DNA from: CAVPMW01 sp963706515
Lineage (GTDB): Bacteria > Chloroflexota > Anaerolineae > Anaerolineales > UBA4823
DNA length: 64,000 bases
Assembly (NCBI GenBank): GCA_963706515.1
Contig: CAVPMW010000015.1
Coordinates: forward strand, 1 to 64,000
Direction of reading: 5' to 3'
Position 1 is the stretch's first letter; every line of letters begins with the position of its first letter. The notes beneath the pieces are model-generated. The model had not been told where the DNA came from, made no database searches, and was given only the letters and a program-made list of their open reading frames with translations. Below, piece after piece: positions 38,441 through 46,453 of the stretch. The translations under genes were made by a program, and so were the position numbers.

Positions 38441-39322
38441 ATGGCGAAATTGGACAATCTCGTCAAGAATTTTATGGTCAAACCGGGCAGCCAGATTTCC
38501 CTGAAGGACCACTCTCCGGGTTATACCGGTGATTTTGTCAGTAAAGCCGAAGCTACGGAGCTGCTCCAACAAGGGATCCAATTGTTAGCAGAATACCAAG
38601 ACAAGCTCTATGCCCAGGATACTTACGCTTTGCTGATTATCCTGCAGGCGATGGATGCCGCCGGCAAGGATGGGGTCATTAAACATGTCATGGGCGGGTT
38701 GAATCCGCAAGGGACCCAGGTTTACAGCTTCAAAGTGCCCTCTCCGGAAGAGCTGGACCACGACTATCTTTGGCGCCATACCAAAGCGCTGCCCGAGCGC
38801 GGGCGGATTGGCATCTTCAATCGCTCATATTATGAGGAAGTATTGGTCGTTAGAGTCCACCCCCAATTTTTGGGTAACCAGCATCTACCCCCAGCTGCCC
38901 ACCGGGGGAACATCTGGAAGCGGCGCTACAAGGAAATAAATAATTTCGAACAATACCTGGTCGAGAACGGCATCATCGTTCTAAAGTTCTTCCTAAACCT
39001 GTCCAAGGAGGAGCAGAAGAAACGATTCCTGGAGCGGATCGAACGACCGGAGAAGAATTGGAAGTTCTCCTCCATCGATGCCAAAGAACGAGCTTATTGG
39101 AAAGATTATCAGAGCGCATATGAGGACGCGTTAAACGCTACCAGCAGCCGTTGGGCGCCCTGGCATATCATCCCAGCCGACCATAAGTGGTTCACCCGCC
39201 TGGCAGTAGCACAGATCATCATCGAGAAATTGCGCGAGCTGAATCCGGAATACCCCAAATTGGGCGACGCGCAGCAGAAGGAATTGATCAAAGCCAAAGA
39301 AATGCTGGAGAGTGAGGCATAG
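38441..39322 (+). CDS. ppk2: Polyphosphate kinase 2 family (PPK2)
   Basis: Transfers phosphate between polyphosphate and nucleotides. 293 residues with the PPK2 Walker A LQAMDAAGKDG, HDYLWRHTKALPERG, Walker B IFNRSYYEEVLVVRVHP, the lid ERIERPEKNWKFS and the closing WAPWHIIPADHKWFTRL. The overall pattern resembles the single-domain class that can raise AMP and ADP to triphosphates, but class assignment here is from memory of family sequences. It lies near the sugar operon and complements a PPi-type phosphofructokinase as a second enzyme spending phosphoanhydrides other than ATP. Confidence 0.93.
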   Translation: MAKLDNLVKNFMVKPGSQISLKDHSPGYTGDFVSKAEATELLQQGIQLLAEYQDKLYAQDTYALLIILQAMDAAGKDGVIKHVMGGLNPQGTQVYSFKVPSPEELDHDYLWRHTKALPERGRIGIFNRSYYEEVLVVRVHPQFLGNQHLPPAAHRGNIWKRRYKEINNFEQYLVENGIIVLKFFLNLSKEEQKKRFLERIERPEKNWKFSSIDAKERAYWKDYQSAYEDALNATSSRWAPWHIIPADHKWFTRLAVAQIIIEKLRELNPEYPKLGDAQQKELIKAKEMLESEA

Positions 39323-39343
39323 CCTTCCGGGGAGGATGATCCT

Positions 39344-40201
39344 ATGGCGCAGAAGTCCCCCGCCGGATCGATCAAACTATACCGAGCCTCCGGCGACACG
39401 GTTGAAGCGCTGCCCATTCAAGCAGACAGTCTGGATCAAGCCAGCTTGCAGATCGGCGCCGGCGTTTACACGGTCTTTCGGCTTCATCCGCAAGGGCGGG
39501 TCCTGCGCTTTGATTTCCACTTTTCACGGCTGCAGCGCTCAGCCGAGCTTCTCGGGATTCAATTCAATCTGACTGATCCCTGGCTGCGTCAGGTCATCCG
39601 GCGGGCTGTAGCACAGAGCGGCATCCCCATGCCGCGCATCCGCCTGACCCTCCCTGCCAGCGATCCTGAGTCGGTCGTGATTGCATTAGAGCCCTTCCAG
39701 CCGCCTCCAGCATCCGTCTATGAAGAGGGAGTGAAGGCTGCTCTGGCGAGGGGAGCCCGCCAGCTGCCCGAGGCGAAAGACACCGCTTTTATTGCAGCCC
39801 GTCAGGCGCTCTTCAGCCAGCATCCCGGGTCGTATGAGGTTTTGCTCTGCGACGATCTGGGGTCTATATTGGAAGGGTTGACCAGCAACTTTTACGCCGT
39901 CCTGGGTGGTTCCCTGCGCACAGCCGGTACCGGCGTACTTTACGGTACAGCCCGCAGCCTGCTCCTGGAGGCAGCACCCCGCCTGCTGCCGGTCGTCCTG
40001 GAGCCTGTAAATGTAAGCGAGCTGCCGCGCCTCGCCGAGGCTCTGTTGAGCAGCGCTTCACGGGGCGTCGTCCCCGTGGTCCAGATCGATGCTCAATTCC
40101 TGGGCTCGGGAGAGCCGGGACCGCTCACCCGCCAGCTTATGCAGGCCTATCAACAGCGCCTGGAGCAGGAGCTAGAACCTCTTAACGTAGAACCTACCTA
40201 G
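39344..40201 (+). CDS. Class IV (branched-chain/D-amino-acid/ADC lyase) aminotransferase-like PLP enzyme
   Basis: 285 residues of the fold-type IV PLP family. GRVLRFDFHFSRLQRSAELLG near residue 51 is the usual N-terminal domain motif; EAKDTAFIAARQAL contains the likely PLP Lys; LEGLTSNFYAVLGG is the family's EGxxSN loop; GTARSLLLE replaces the typical GITR segment. It may be a branched-chain aminotransferase, D-amino-acid aminotransferase or aminodeoxychorismate lyase; the divergent arginine motifs prevent a choice. It follows ppk2 by 21 bases on the same strand and ends at a strong palindrome. Confidence 0.8.
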   Translation: MAQKSPAGSIKLYRASGDTVEALPIQADSLDQASLQIGAGVYTVFRLHPQGRVLRFDFHFSRLQRSAELLGIQFNLTDPWLRQVIRRAVAQSGIPMPRIRLTLPASDPESVVIALEPFQPPPASVYEEGVKAALARGARQLPEAKDTAFIAARQALFSQHPGSYEVLLCDDLGSILEGLTSNFYAVLGGSLRTAGTGVLYGTARSLLLEAAPRLLPVVLEPVNVSELPRLAEALLSSASRGVVPVVQIDAQFLGSGEPGPLTRQLMQAYQQRLEQELEPLNVEPT

Positions 40202-40213
40202 TACCAAAAAATG

Positions 40214-40263
40214 CCGAAAATAGGGTACCGGTGGGCAATTGCCCACCGGTACCCAATTTTCGG
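40214..40263. terminator. Near-perfect 50-base palindrome between convergent genes
   Basis: Outer arms CCGAAAATA and AATTTTCGG flank 40223-40254, a perfect 32-base palindrome (GGGTACCGGTGGGCAA and its complement). Only one position mismatches over 50 bases. It separates two convergent aminotransferase genes and would act as a bidirectional terminator. The outer arms resemble those of the elements at 26374 and 38299, but the core is different in sequence. Confidence 0.8.
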
Positions 40264-40303
40264 ACTGATCCTCTACAACGGTGTAAGTCCTTTACAAAAA
40301 GGG

Positions 40304-41458
40304 TTACTTGACCGCGAGCAGCTCCATCCAGCTTTCCTGGGCAGCCGCCACCCCCGGTCCTGGTCGACCCAGGCCTTGCTCGATCGCTGCCAGCGTCCGC
40401 ACGACCTCGCCGATGCCGTCGATGCCCATGTGACCTACGCGGAAGCTCCTGGCAGCAATTACCGGATGAAGCCCGCCAGCCACAGCTACCCCGGCTGCAC
40501 CGATGCGCCCTAATAAAGAGGCGTCCAGGCCATCTGGGTAGTACATGGCAGTCAGCGTCACGGCTTGCAGGTCAGCACGGACCGGAACCTGGCGTATGCC
40601 CAGCGCCGCAATCCCCGCTTTGAATGCTGCCGAGACCCGGCGGTGTCTCTCCCAGCGCGCCTCCATGCCCTCGGCTTTAATCTGCTTCACGCTTTCATTA
40701 AGCGACAGGACCAGGTTGACCGCCGGTGTGGCAAAGTAAGCTGGTTTGCGCGCCTGGTAGGCTTTCATGATGGGCAGCCACAGCGTCCAGTCCGCATAAT
40801 AGCTGCGGACAGGCTCTTTCCGCCTGCCGAACGCTTCCAAAGCGCGCGGGCGGGCCATGACCAGGGCCAACCCAGGGGGGACCGCAAGCGCTTTCTGCGA
40901 CCCGGTGAGGCACACATCGATGTCCCATTCGCTCTGGCGGAATTCTTGCCCGGCGACCGAGCAAACGCCGTCCACCACGGTCAATGCCCCGTACCGGCGC
41001 GCCAGGGCAGCCATCTCCTTGACCGGCGCCAGCACCCCGGTGGAGGTGTCGACATGGGTGACCGCCAGCAGCTTTGCTCCTGACTCGAGCGCCTGCTCCA
41101 CCGAGTCCAGGTCCGGCGCATCTCCCACTTCGGCGCAGACGACGTCCACCTGCGCGCCGTGCCTCCGCAGGATATCCGCCATGCGGTTGGAGAAGTAGCC
41201 GCATTCAGCCACCACCGCCCGTTCTCCTGGCTCGACCAGGTTAGCTGCCGCCAGCTCCATTGCCAGCGTGCCGCTGCCTGCCACCACAAACGGCTGGCCA
41301 TCTGGGGCGGCAAACACCTCCCTTAGATCGTCCAGGCATGCGCCGAACTTCTCGATAAATGCCGGGCTGGTATGGCCGATCAACGGCTGGGCATTCGCCG
41401 CCAGCACCTCCCCATCCACTTCTACTGGACCCGGGATCATCAATAATTGCCTGCTCAA
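40304..41458 (-). CDS. Class V aminotransferase (serine/alanine-glyoxylate aminotransferase family)
   Basis: 384 residues. LLMIPGPVEVDGEVL and IGHTSPAF are the usual opening of this group; VAGSGTLAMELAAANL, VDGVCSVAGQEF and LTGSQKALAVPPGLALV (PLP-binding Lys) follow. Start is TTG at 41458, 5-6 bases after GGAGG. Known members use serine or alanine with glyoxylate or pyruvate, and the hydrogenase-type small subunit family is related. With glycerate kinase at 26423 it could feed serine carbon via hydroxypyruvate to glycerate, although no hydroxypyruvate reductase is assigned here. Confidence 0.9.
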   Translation of the reverse strand: MSRQLLMIPGPVEVDGEVLAANAQPLIGHTSPAFIEKFGACLDDLREVFAAPDGQPFVVAGSGTLAMELAAANLVEPGERAVVAECGYFSNRMADILRRHGAQVDVVCAEVGDAPDLDSVEQALESGAKLLAVTHVDTSTGVLAPVKEMAALARRYGALTVVDGVCSVAGQEFRQSEWDIDVCLTGSQKALAVPPGLALVMARPRALEAFGRRKEPVRSYYADWTLWLPIMKAYQARKPAYFATPAVNLVLSLNESVKQIKAEGMEARWERHRRVSAAFKAGIAALGIRQVPVRADLQAVTLTAMYYPDGLDASLLGRIGAAGVAVAGGLHPVIAARSFRVGHMGIDGIGEVVRTLAAIEQGLGRPGPGVAAAQESWMELLAVK

Positions 41459-41569
41459 AGCGACCTCCTGATCATGATCTCGAAGTTGGTAAGCAAACCG
41501 CGAGTAAATGTTGCAGTTGATTCAATTTTATTTCGGCAGTATGCTTCGGTATCTTCAGAGACGCAACGA

Positions 41570-42025
41570 TTAAGTTCGATCCCCTCCCGGGGTTTCGCCC
41601 GCCTCGCTATCTGTACCCTGGTCTTCTTCCAAATTGGTTAACAGCCCGTCCGGGTCGTAATCGCCCCATTTACTGCTGTACGAGGCGGCAAAAATGAGGG
41701 CATTGGTATGCTCCACGTCGTCTAAGGCGCTGCGCAGGGCGGCTGTCCGCCTTTCTGGGGTGTCTTTGGGCGGCACTCTCTGGCTGGGAGCCACGGAGAG
41801 CACCAATACCTGGCGGATATCATCGACCTGGTAAGGAAGGATATCTCCCGCCGCCGCGCCCAGGATCGCCTGCGCCAGGGGCGTCCCTTCACCCACGAAG
41901 CCCTGCGCGAAATCCGCCAGGTCGTCGGGCACGAGATCGAACTCCACGGGTTCTCTCGTTCCGTCTTCCGTCAGCAGCTCAAGCGAGACGCGCATTCCGG
42001 TTTTGACGGCAAGCTTTTCTATCAA
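41570..42025 (-). CDS. GreA/GreB C-terminal-domain-like protein
   Basis: 151 residues. Residues about 15-80 (LTEDGTREPVEFDLVPDD ... GEGTPLAQAILGAAAGDILPY) resemble the C-terminal FKBP-like domain of GreA/GreB, with the characteristic segment TPLAQAILGAAAGD. The N-terminal coiled-coil finger that carries the catalytic acidic pair of true Gre factors is absent, and an acidic C-terminal tail is present instead. It may modulate RNA polymerase without transcript cleavage. Its start overlaps the idi stop by 4 bases (ATGA), so they are coupled. Confidence 0.65.
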   Translation of the reverse strand: MIEKLAVKTGMRVSLELLTEDGTREPVEFDLVPDDLADFAQGFVGEGTPLAQAILGAAAGDILPYQVDDIRQVLVLSVAPSQRVPPKDTPERRTAALRSALDDVEHTNALIFAASYSSKWGDYDPDGLLTNLEEDQGTDSEAGETPGGDRT

Positions 42026-42612
42026 CTGGGCATTTCCAGCTTCTCCACACCCGGACCAGTAGCCTGACCAGCCATCACCGCCCGGAACCAGAAAGTAAAC
42101 TTTTCCGGGGTAATCCTCAGCTCTTCGCGCAGCTGCTGCGGAGCAATCCAGCGCAAGTCTGCAACTTCAGCCGGATCGGGAGCGAATGGCCCATCGTAAA
42201 CTGCCCAAAACAGGTGGTCGAATTCGTGCTCTTCCAGGCCATCCTCGAAATTCGTCCGGTAAACCAGGTGGCCCAAGTGTTCCAGCTCGACCCGCACACC
42301 CAGCTCCTCGGTAAGGCGGCGCCCCGCGGCCTCCTGCACCGATTCTCCAGGTCGGGGATGGCTGCAGCATGCATTGCTCCACAGCTCAGAGCTGTGATAT
42401 TTATCAGCGGCGCGCTGCTGCAGGAGCCATTCCCCTTGAGTGTTGACGATGAAAATGCTGAAAGCGCGGTGGAGCAGTCCTGCCTGATGAACTTGGTTTT
42501 TCTGGCCCGTGCCGAGAGGCCGGTCGTGTTCATCTACCAGGATAATGTCATCCAGCGGGTTGGATTGGGTATCGCGCGCGTTCCACGACATCTCAGGCGG
42601 TGCCTCCTGCAA
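42022..42612 (-). CDS. idi: Isopentenyl-diphosphate delta-isomerase, type I
   Basis: Interconverts IPP and DMAPP for isoprenoid synthesis. 196 residues, Nudix fold. LWSNACCSHPRPGES holds the catalytic Cys, the Nudix helix is AAGRRLTEELGV, and EEHEFDHLF carries the catalytic and metal-binding Glu residues. QNQVHQAGLLHRAFSIFI matches the N-terminal motif. It lies beside ubiX, whose product needs dimethylallyl phosphate, and is coupled to the Gre-like gene. Confidence 0.95.
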   Translation of the reverse strand: MQEAPPEMSWNARDTQSNPLDDIILVDEHDRPLGTGQKNQVHQAGLLHRAFSIFIVNTQGEWLLQQRAADKYHSSELWSNACCSHPRPGESVQEAAGRRLTEELGVRVELEHLGHLVYRTNFEDGLEEHEFDHLFWAVYDGPFAPDPAEVADLRWIAPQQLREELRITPEKFTFWFRAVMAGQATGPGVEKLEMPS

Positions 42613-42683
42613 CGTATTAATTTCATTGAAAATTCAAGCAGTATTATAACTGGCTCAGAACCCGTCGCCTGAACCAATGTACC

Positions 42684-43274
42684 TCACGTGGCGGCTCCCT
42701 GCCATTCCTGCCCCAGACCGTGCCCGCGCAGTCCAGCCCGGTCCAGGATGCGACCTACGGTCTGATTGATCAGGTCATCGATTGTCCGGGGGCGATTATA
42801 GAAGGCCGGCACCGGCGGAAAAATGATCCCGCCCATCTCGGCTAATTGGGCCATCTGGCGCAGGTGACCCACGTGCAAGGGGGTTTCACGCACGGCTACC
42901 AGCAGCGGACGACCCTCCTTCAGGGTCACATCTCCAGCCCGGGTGAGCAGGTTATCGGTCAGACCGGTCGCCAGAGCTGACATGGTGCGGATGCTGCAGG
43001 GCAGGATGATCATTGCCTCGCGGTAAAAGGATCCGCTGGCGAGGGCTGCGCCGATATCCTGGTAATCGTAAAGGACGTCTGCCAGCGCAGCGACCTGGGT
43101 CACCGAAAACTCGGTCTCTGCGAGGATCGTGCGCTCTGCAGCCGGGCTGATGACGAGGTGGGTTTGGACAGCCTGCATCTTCTGGAGTGTCTCCAGCGCC
43201 CGGATCGCATAAACAGCCCCGGTTGCGCCGGAGATCCCGATGATCACCCGCCTGGGTTGATCGACTTCTGCCAT
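42684..43274 (-). CDS. ubiX: Flavin prenyltransferase (UbiX/Pad1 family)
   Basis: Prenylates FMN with dimethylallyl phosphate to make the cofactor of UbiD-type decarboxylases. 196 residues. VIIGISGATGAVYAIRALE is the FMN-binding opening, PCSIRTMSALATGLTDNL and RPLLVAVRETPLHVGHLRQM are diagnostic, and PPVPAFYNRP ends the core. Start ATG at 43274 follows AAGGTG by 5 bases; the longer open frame to 43424 overlaps the upstream promoter region and is rejected. No UbiD gene is seen in the window. Confidence 0.93.
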   Translation of the reverse strand: MAEVDQPRRVIIGISGATGAVYAIRALETLQKMQAVQTHLVISPAAERTILAETEFSVTQVAALADVLYDYQDIGAALASGSFYREAMIILPCSIRTMSALATGLTDNLLTRAGDVTLKEGRPLLVAVRETPLHVGHLRQMAQLAEMGGIIFPPVPAFYNRPRTIDDLINQTVGRILDRAGLRGHGLGQEWQGAAT

Positions 43275-43330
43275 AGACACCTTCCGTCTCTGAGAGGTGT
43301 AATTGGATGTGTACACGACCATTTTAATCG

Positions 43331-43336
43331 TTATAA
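43331..43336 (+). promoter_or_regulatory. Candidate -10 box upstream of folB
   Basis: TATAAT (in CGTTATAATCC) lies about 115 bases before folB on the plus strand, in the 178-base gap shared with divergent ubiX. No clear -35 was found. A GAGG ribosome site precedes the folB start. No other feature is seen in the gap. Confidence 0.35.
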
Positions 43337-43452
43337 TCCACCCAGTACAGTCACGTATCTTTTGAACGGTGCCGTTTGGGGCTGATATGCAGTCGAAACC
43401 TTCCCAGGGGCTGCGAAAACTCAAATTAGATTGAGAATAGAGCTGAGGCGAT

Positions 43453-43821
43453 ATGGATCAGATATTGATCCGCGATCTGCGCACTTATGCGATTATCGGG
43501 GTCTACGAATGGGAGCGGAACCAGCCCCAGGAGATTCTGATCAACATCGTGCTCTCGACTGACCTGCGCAAAGCTGGTCGCAGCGATAATATCGCAGACA
43601 CGATCGATTACGCCAAAATTGCCCAGAATGTTCGCGAGCACGCGGAGAAAGCCGGACGGTTTACTGTCGAAGCGCTGGCGACAGACCTGGCAACCCTGTG
43701 CCTGGAGGAACCCGCGGTGCAGAAAGTCGTCGTACGCGTTGAGAAACCGGCTGCTGTCCCGGATTGCCGCTCGGTAGGCGTTGAGATCGAACGCAGCCGG
43801 AGGGAGTTTGAAGATGATTGA
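43453..43821 (+). CDS. folB: Dihydroneopterin aldolase
   Basis: Folate biosynthesis enzyme that cleaves dihydroneopterin to 6-hydroxymethyl-dihydropterin and glycolaldehyde. 122 residues with DQILIRDLRTYAIIGVYEWER (catalytic Glu in the second half), IADTIDYAKIAQNV and KVVVRVEKPAAVP (catalytic Lys), the usual order and length. The last 8 bases overlap the AI-2E transporter gene. No other folate genes are next to it. Confidence 0.93.
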   Translation: MDQILIRDLRTYAIIGVYEWERNQPQEILINIVLSTDLRKAGRSDNIADTIDYAKIAQNVREHAEKAGRFTVEALATDLATLCLEEPAVQKVVVRVEKPAAVPDCRSVGVEIERSRREFEDD

Positions 43822-44992
43822 ACAGAGATCGCGCCCGTTCGTGCTCCTCTTGATCAGTGCTGCATGTATTTTTATCATCATCTGGGGCATTCGTTCCTCT
43901 GCCTACATTATCAACCCTATCTTACTGGCAGGGATCATCACGATCACCGTACTGCCTCTGCCGGAGAAGCTCAAAAAAAGAGGGCTGCCCGGCTGGCTTT
44001 CTCTTGTATTAACCATTCTTGCGGTGGTTGGCGTGATGGCTATCGTCCTTTTGCTGGTAATTGTCTCAATCGGTAAATTTTCATCCGCGCTTCCCGAGCT
44101 GGCTGCGCAAACACAGGCGCGTCAAGCAGAAGAAAACGCGGCGATTGTCGCCCCACCTCCACCGGTCAGCGGACCGTACCCAGCGCCTTTCCAGCTGTCT
44201 ATGACGATCGCACAAATTACGGATCAGCTCGACGGGGCGATTAATTCACAGCAGTTTTCCGAGTTAGCAACCAAGATCATTGGCCTGGTGGCAAACAGTG
44301 TATTTCTGCTGTTCATTACTATGCTCATCTTCGCCTTTATGCTTAGCGCGGCTATTTCTTTACCGCGCCCCTCCAGGCTCGGTCTCAATCCTGACTCGCC
44401 GCTTCTCGACCAGGCCACAAAATATACTTCCGACGTGCGCAAGTATATGGTCGTTATGACCATCATTAATTTCCTGGTTGGGCTGGGTGATACGATATTG
44501 CTCTACATTATGGGCATCCCATTTGCCTTGCTCTGGGGGGTATTAGCCTGGGTCATGGGATACATTCCCAGCATTGGCTTCTGGATTGCGCTCATTCCCC
44601 CCGTGCTGCTTGCCTGGGCAAAATATGGCGTGGAAAGTGCATTGATTGTGTTTCTCTTTTACGTATTGATCAATGGCGCCGTGCAGAATCTCCTCCAGCC
44701 GAAAATGATGGGAGACCGTTTGAAGATATCACCGGTGGTGGTCTTTGTCTCCTTATTCGTCTGGGCCTGGCTGTTGGGCGGGATCGGGGCGATCCTGGCA
44801 GTCCCCTGCACCTTGCTCATCGTATCCATTCTGGACAGCTTTGACAGCACCCGCTGGGTGGTGGCATTGTTAAGGGTTGGCACCGAAAGTGAGCCCGGTG
44901 AAAAACGGGCAGCCATCGATCAATTGAAAAGCAGCTGGGAAAGAGTCAGAGGTCTCTTCCCCCATAGTGGGTCGCAATCAGAGCAGAGCTGA
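43814..44992 (+). CDS. AI-2E family transporter (PerM/TqsA-like membrane protein)
   Basis: 392 residues with about eight hydrophobic helices. Family hallmarks are the central soluble segment (residues about 85-165, here with a Pro-rich patch PPPPVSGPYPAP) and GIPFALLWGVLAWVMGYIPSIG, followed by LQPKMMGDRLKISPVVVFVSL. Start ATG at 43814 follows GGGAG and lies inside folB; a longer frame to 43781 has no ribosome site. Proposed functions in this family include autoinducer-2 export and Na+/H+ antiport; which applies here is unknown. Confidence 0.9.
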   Translation: MIEQRSRPFVLLLISAACIFIIIWGIRSSAYIINPILLAGIITITVLPLPEKLKKRGLPGWLSLVLTILAVVGVMAIVLLLVIVSIGKFSSALPELAAQTQARQAEENAAIVAPPPPVSGPYPAPFQLSMTIAQITDQLDGAINSQQFSELATKIIGLVANSVFLLFITMLIFAFMLSAAISLPRPSRLGLNPDSPLLDQATKYTSDVRKYMVVMTIINFLVGLGDTILLYIMGIPFALLWGVLAWVMGYIPSIGFWIALIPPVLLAWAKYGVESALIVFLFYVLINGAVQNLLQPKMMGDRLKISPVVVFVSLFVWAWLLGGIGAILAVPCTLLIVSILDSFDSTRWVVALLRVGTESEPGEKRAAIDQLKSSWERVRGLFPHSGSQSEQS

Positions 44993-45018
44993 AAACCGAT
45001 ATCTCTGATGGAGGCAAT

Positions 45019-45510
45019 ATGAGCGAGCTGATCGTCTTTGCATTCAAAACTGAGGATGGCGCTGAGCACATGGAAAATGCGGTCGAAGAACTGAAAAAAC
45101 AAGACTTGATCCAGCTGACCGACGCCGCTCGCGTCGTGCGCAAATTGGACGGCAAGGTCAAAGTCCGGCAGTCCAATTCACTGGTCGGCGCAGGAGCCTT
45201 GGGGGGCGCTTTTTGGGGAATGCTGGTCGGGCTGTTGTTCTTCATGCCCTGGTTGGGTCTGGCGCTCGGCGCGCTCACCGGCGCGATTGCCGGTCACTTC
45301 ACAGATGTAGGCATCGACAATGATTTTATTAAACAGGTCGGCGCCTCTATCGAGCCAGGGGACTCGGCGCTGTTTCTCCTGGTTTCCAGCTGGACTGAAG
45401 ACAAAGTCCTGGATGACTTAAAAGGCTACGATGCTCAAATCCTGCGCACCACGCTCAGCCCGGAACAGGAACACAAGCTCAGGGAATCCTTTGGAGGTAA
45501 TGAGGACTGA
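45019..45510 (+). CDS. DUF1269-family protein
   Basis: 163 residues. It begins MSELIVFAFKTEDGAEHMENAVEELKKQDLI, and the middle holds a Gly-rich hydrophobic hairpin (GALGGAFWGMLVGLLFFMPWLGLALGALTGAIAG), the defining part of DUF1269 membrane proteins. The C-terminal part (GDSALFLLVSSWTEDKVLDDLKGYDAQILRTTL) is also typical. GGAGG lies 4 bases before ATG. Function unknown; it sits between two other membrane protein genes and ends at a terminator. Confidence 0.88.
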   Translation: MSELIVFAFKTEDGAEHMENAVEELKKQDLIQLTDAARVVRKLDGKVKVRQSNSLVGAGALGGAFWGMLVGLLFFMPWLGLALGALTGAIAGHFTDVGIDNDFIKQVGASIEPGDSALFLLVSSWTEDKVLDDLKGYDAQILRTTLSPEQEHKLRESFGGNED

Positions 45511-45519
45511 GAAAATATC

Positions 45520-45557
45520 ACCCCGCCCGCAACTAAATCTTACAGGTGGGGTTTCTT
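45520..45557 (+). terminator. Terminator after the DUF1269 gene
   Basis: ACCCCGCC (45520-45527) pairs with GGTGGGGT (45545-45552), one G-T, loop of 17 bases, then TTTCTT. It lies 10 bases after the DUF1269 stop. Confidence 0.55.
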
Positions 45558-45610
45558 AAGCAGGTAATAAATCCAATCCATTAACAAAATATTTGTAAGG
45601 AGGCTTTAGC

Positions 45611-46264
45611 ATGACTACTGATTCGTTCTTCGCACTGATGTGTGGCGGGTTGATTGCCCTGTTGTTTGGCCTGACAGTCGCCTTCGCCGGTTACCGCCTG
45701 GTCTTCATCCTGCTCCCGATCTGGGGATTCTTCTTCGGCTTGTGGCTCGGAGCACAATCCATGCAAGCCCTGTTGGGCACCGGATTCCTGGCGACCACTA
45801 CCAGCTGGATTGTGGGCTTCCTCGTGGGAGCGGTCTTCGCAGTCCTATCCTATCTGTTCTACTTCATGGCCGTGGCGCTCATCGCAGGCGCCCTCGGCTA
45901 CCTGGTGGCAACCGGCGTGCTGCTCTGGATAGGACTCAGCATGAACTGGCTCACCTGGCTGATCGGGATCGTGGCGGGGGTCGTCCTGGCGTTTGTCACG
46001 ATCAGATTCAACCTGCAGAAGTGGGTCATTATCGTCGCCACCTCATTCATGGGCGCAGGGATGATCGTGCTCACCTTCGCACTCATGTTCAATCCCGGTC
46101 TGAAACTGCTTGAGAATCCGCTCACTTTTGTACTCAAGACTGACACCTTGAGCATGCTGCTCTTCCTGGTGATCGGCATCGTAGCGGTAGTCGTTCAGGT
46201 GATGCATAACCGCAGCTACTCGATCCTGGAGTACAATCGCTGGGAAGAATCCATGACTGCATAA
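45611..46264 (+). CDS. DUF4203-like multi-pass membrane protein
   Basis: 217 residues, with six to seven hydrophobic helices and Gly-rich turns (CGGLIALLFGLTVAFAGYRL, GFFFGLWLGAQSM, FLVGAVFAVLSYLFYFMAVALIAGALGYLVATG). The pattern resembles DUF4203/TM7S3-type bacterial proteins. AGGAGG lies 8 bases before ATG. No charged channel or catalytic residues stand out and I cannot assign a function. Two hairpins follow it. Confidence 0.8.
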   Translation: MTTDSFFALMCGGLIALLFGLTVAFAGYRLVFILLPIWGFFFGLWLGAQSMQALLGTGFLATTTSWIVGFLVGAVFAVLSYLFYFMAVALIAGALGYLVATGVLLWIGLSMNWLTWLIGIVAGVVLAFVTIRFNLQKWVIIVATSFMGAGMIVLTFALMFNPGLKLLENPLTFVLKTDTLSMLLFLVIGIVAVVVQVMHNRSYSILEYNRWEESMTA

Positions 46265-46270
46265 CGAGAT

Positions 46271-46302
46271 AAGAAGAGCTGAGCGGAACTCGCTCTCTTC
46301 TT
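46271..46302 (+). terminator. Hairpin after the DUF4203-like gene
   Basis: AAGAAGAG...GAGCG, loop GAACT, CGCTC...TCTTCTT: a bulged stem of about 12 bp starting 6 bases after the stop, followed by GTCTT. Acts as a first terminator ahead of the stronger hairpin at 46380. Confidence 0.5.
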
Positions 46303-46379
46303 GTCTTGCCGGCTGCGCATGCGGGCATCCGGCGTTTAGCTCAAAGAAACAAGGCTCCATATACCGGGGGGCATATAAA

Positions 46380-46425
46380 AGCCCTGAGCAACGGCATTCA
46401 ACGTTGCTCAGGGCTGTATTTTATT
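46380..46425. terminator. Strong bidirectional rho-independent terminator
   Basis: AGCCCTGAGCAACG (46380-46393) pairs perfectly with CGTTGCTCAGGGCT (46402-46415), 8-base loop, followed by GTATTTTATT. The left flank ATATAAAA gives a T-rich tail on the other strand, so it can end both the DUF4203-side transcript and the six-gene minus-strand operon ending in transketolase. The remainder of the gap 46265-46453 holds no gene. Confidence 0.85.
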
Positions 46426-46453
46426 CTGTAAGCTTTTGGATCGTCCGCCGAGC

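Noticed and set aside
38302..38532. Short open frame near 38.3 kb (76 codons)
   Set aside because: It runs through the palindromic element and then overlaps the start of ppk2 in another frame; the apparent protein is a translation of the repeat.
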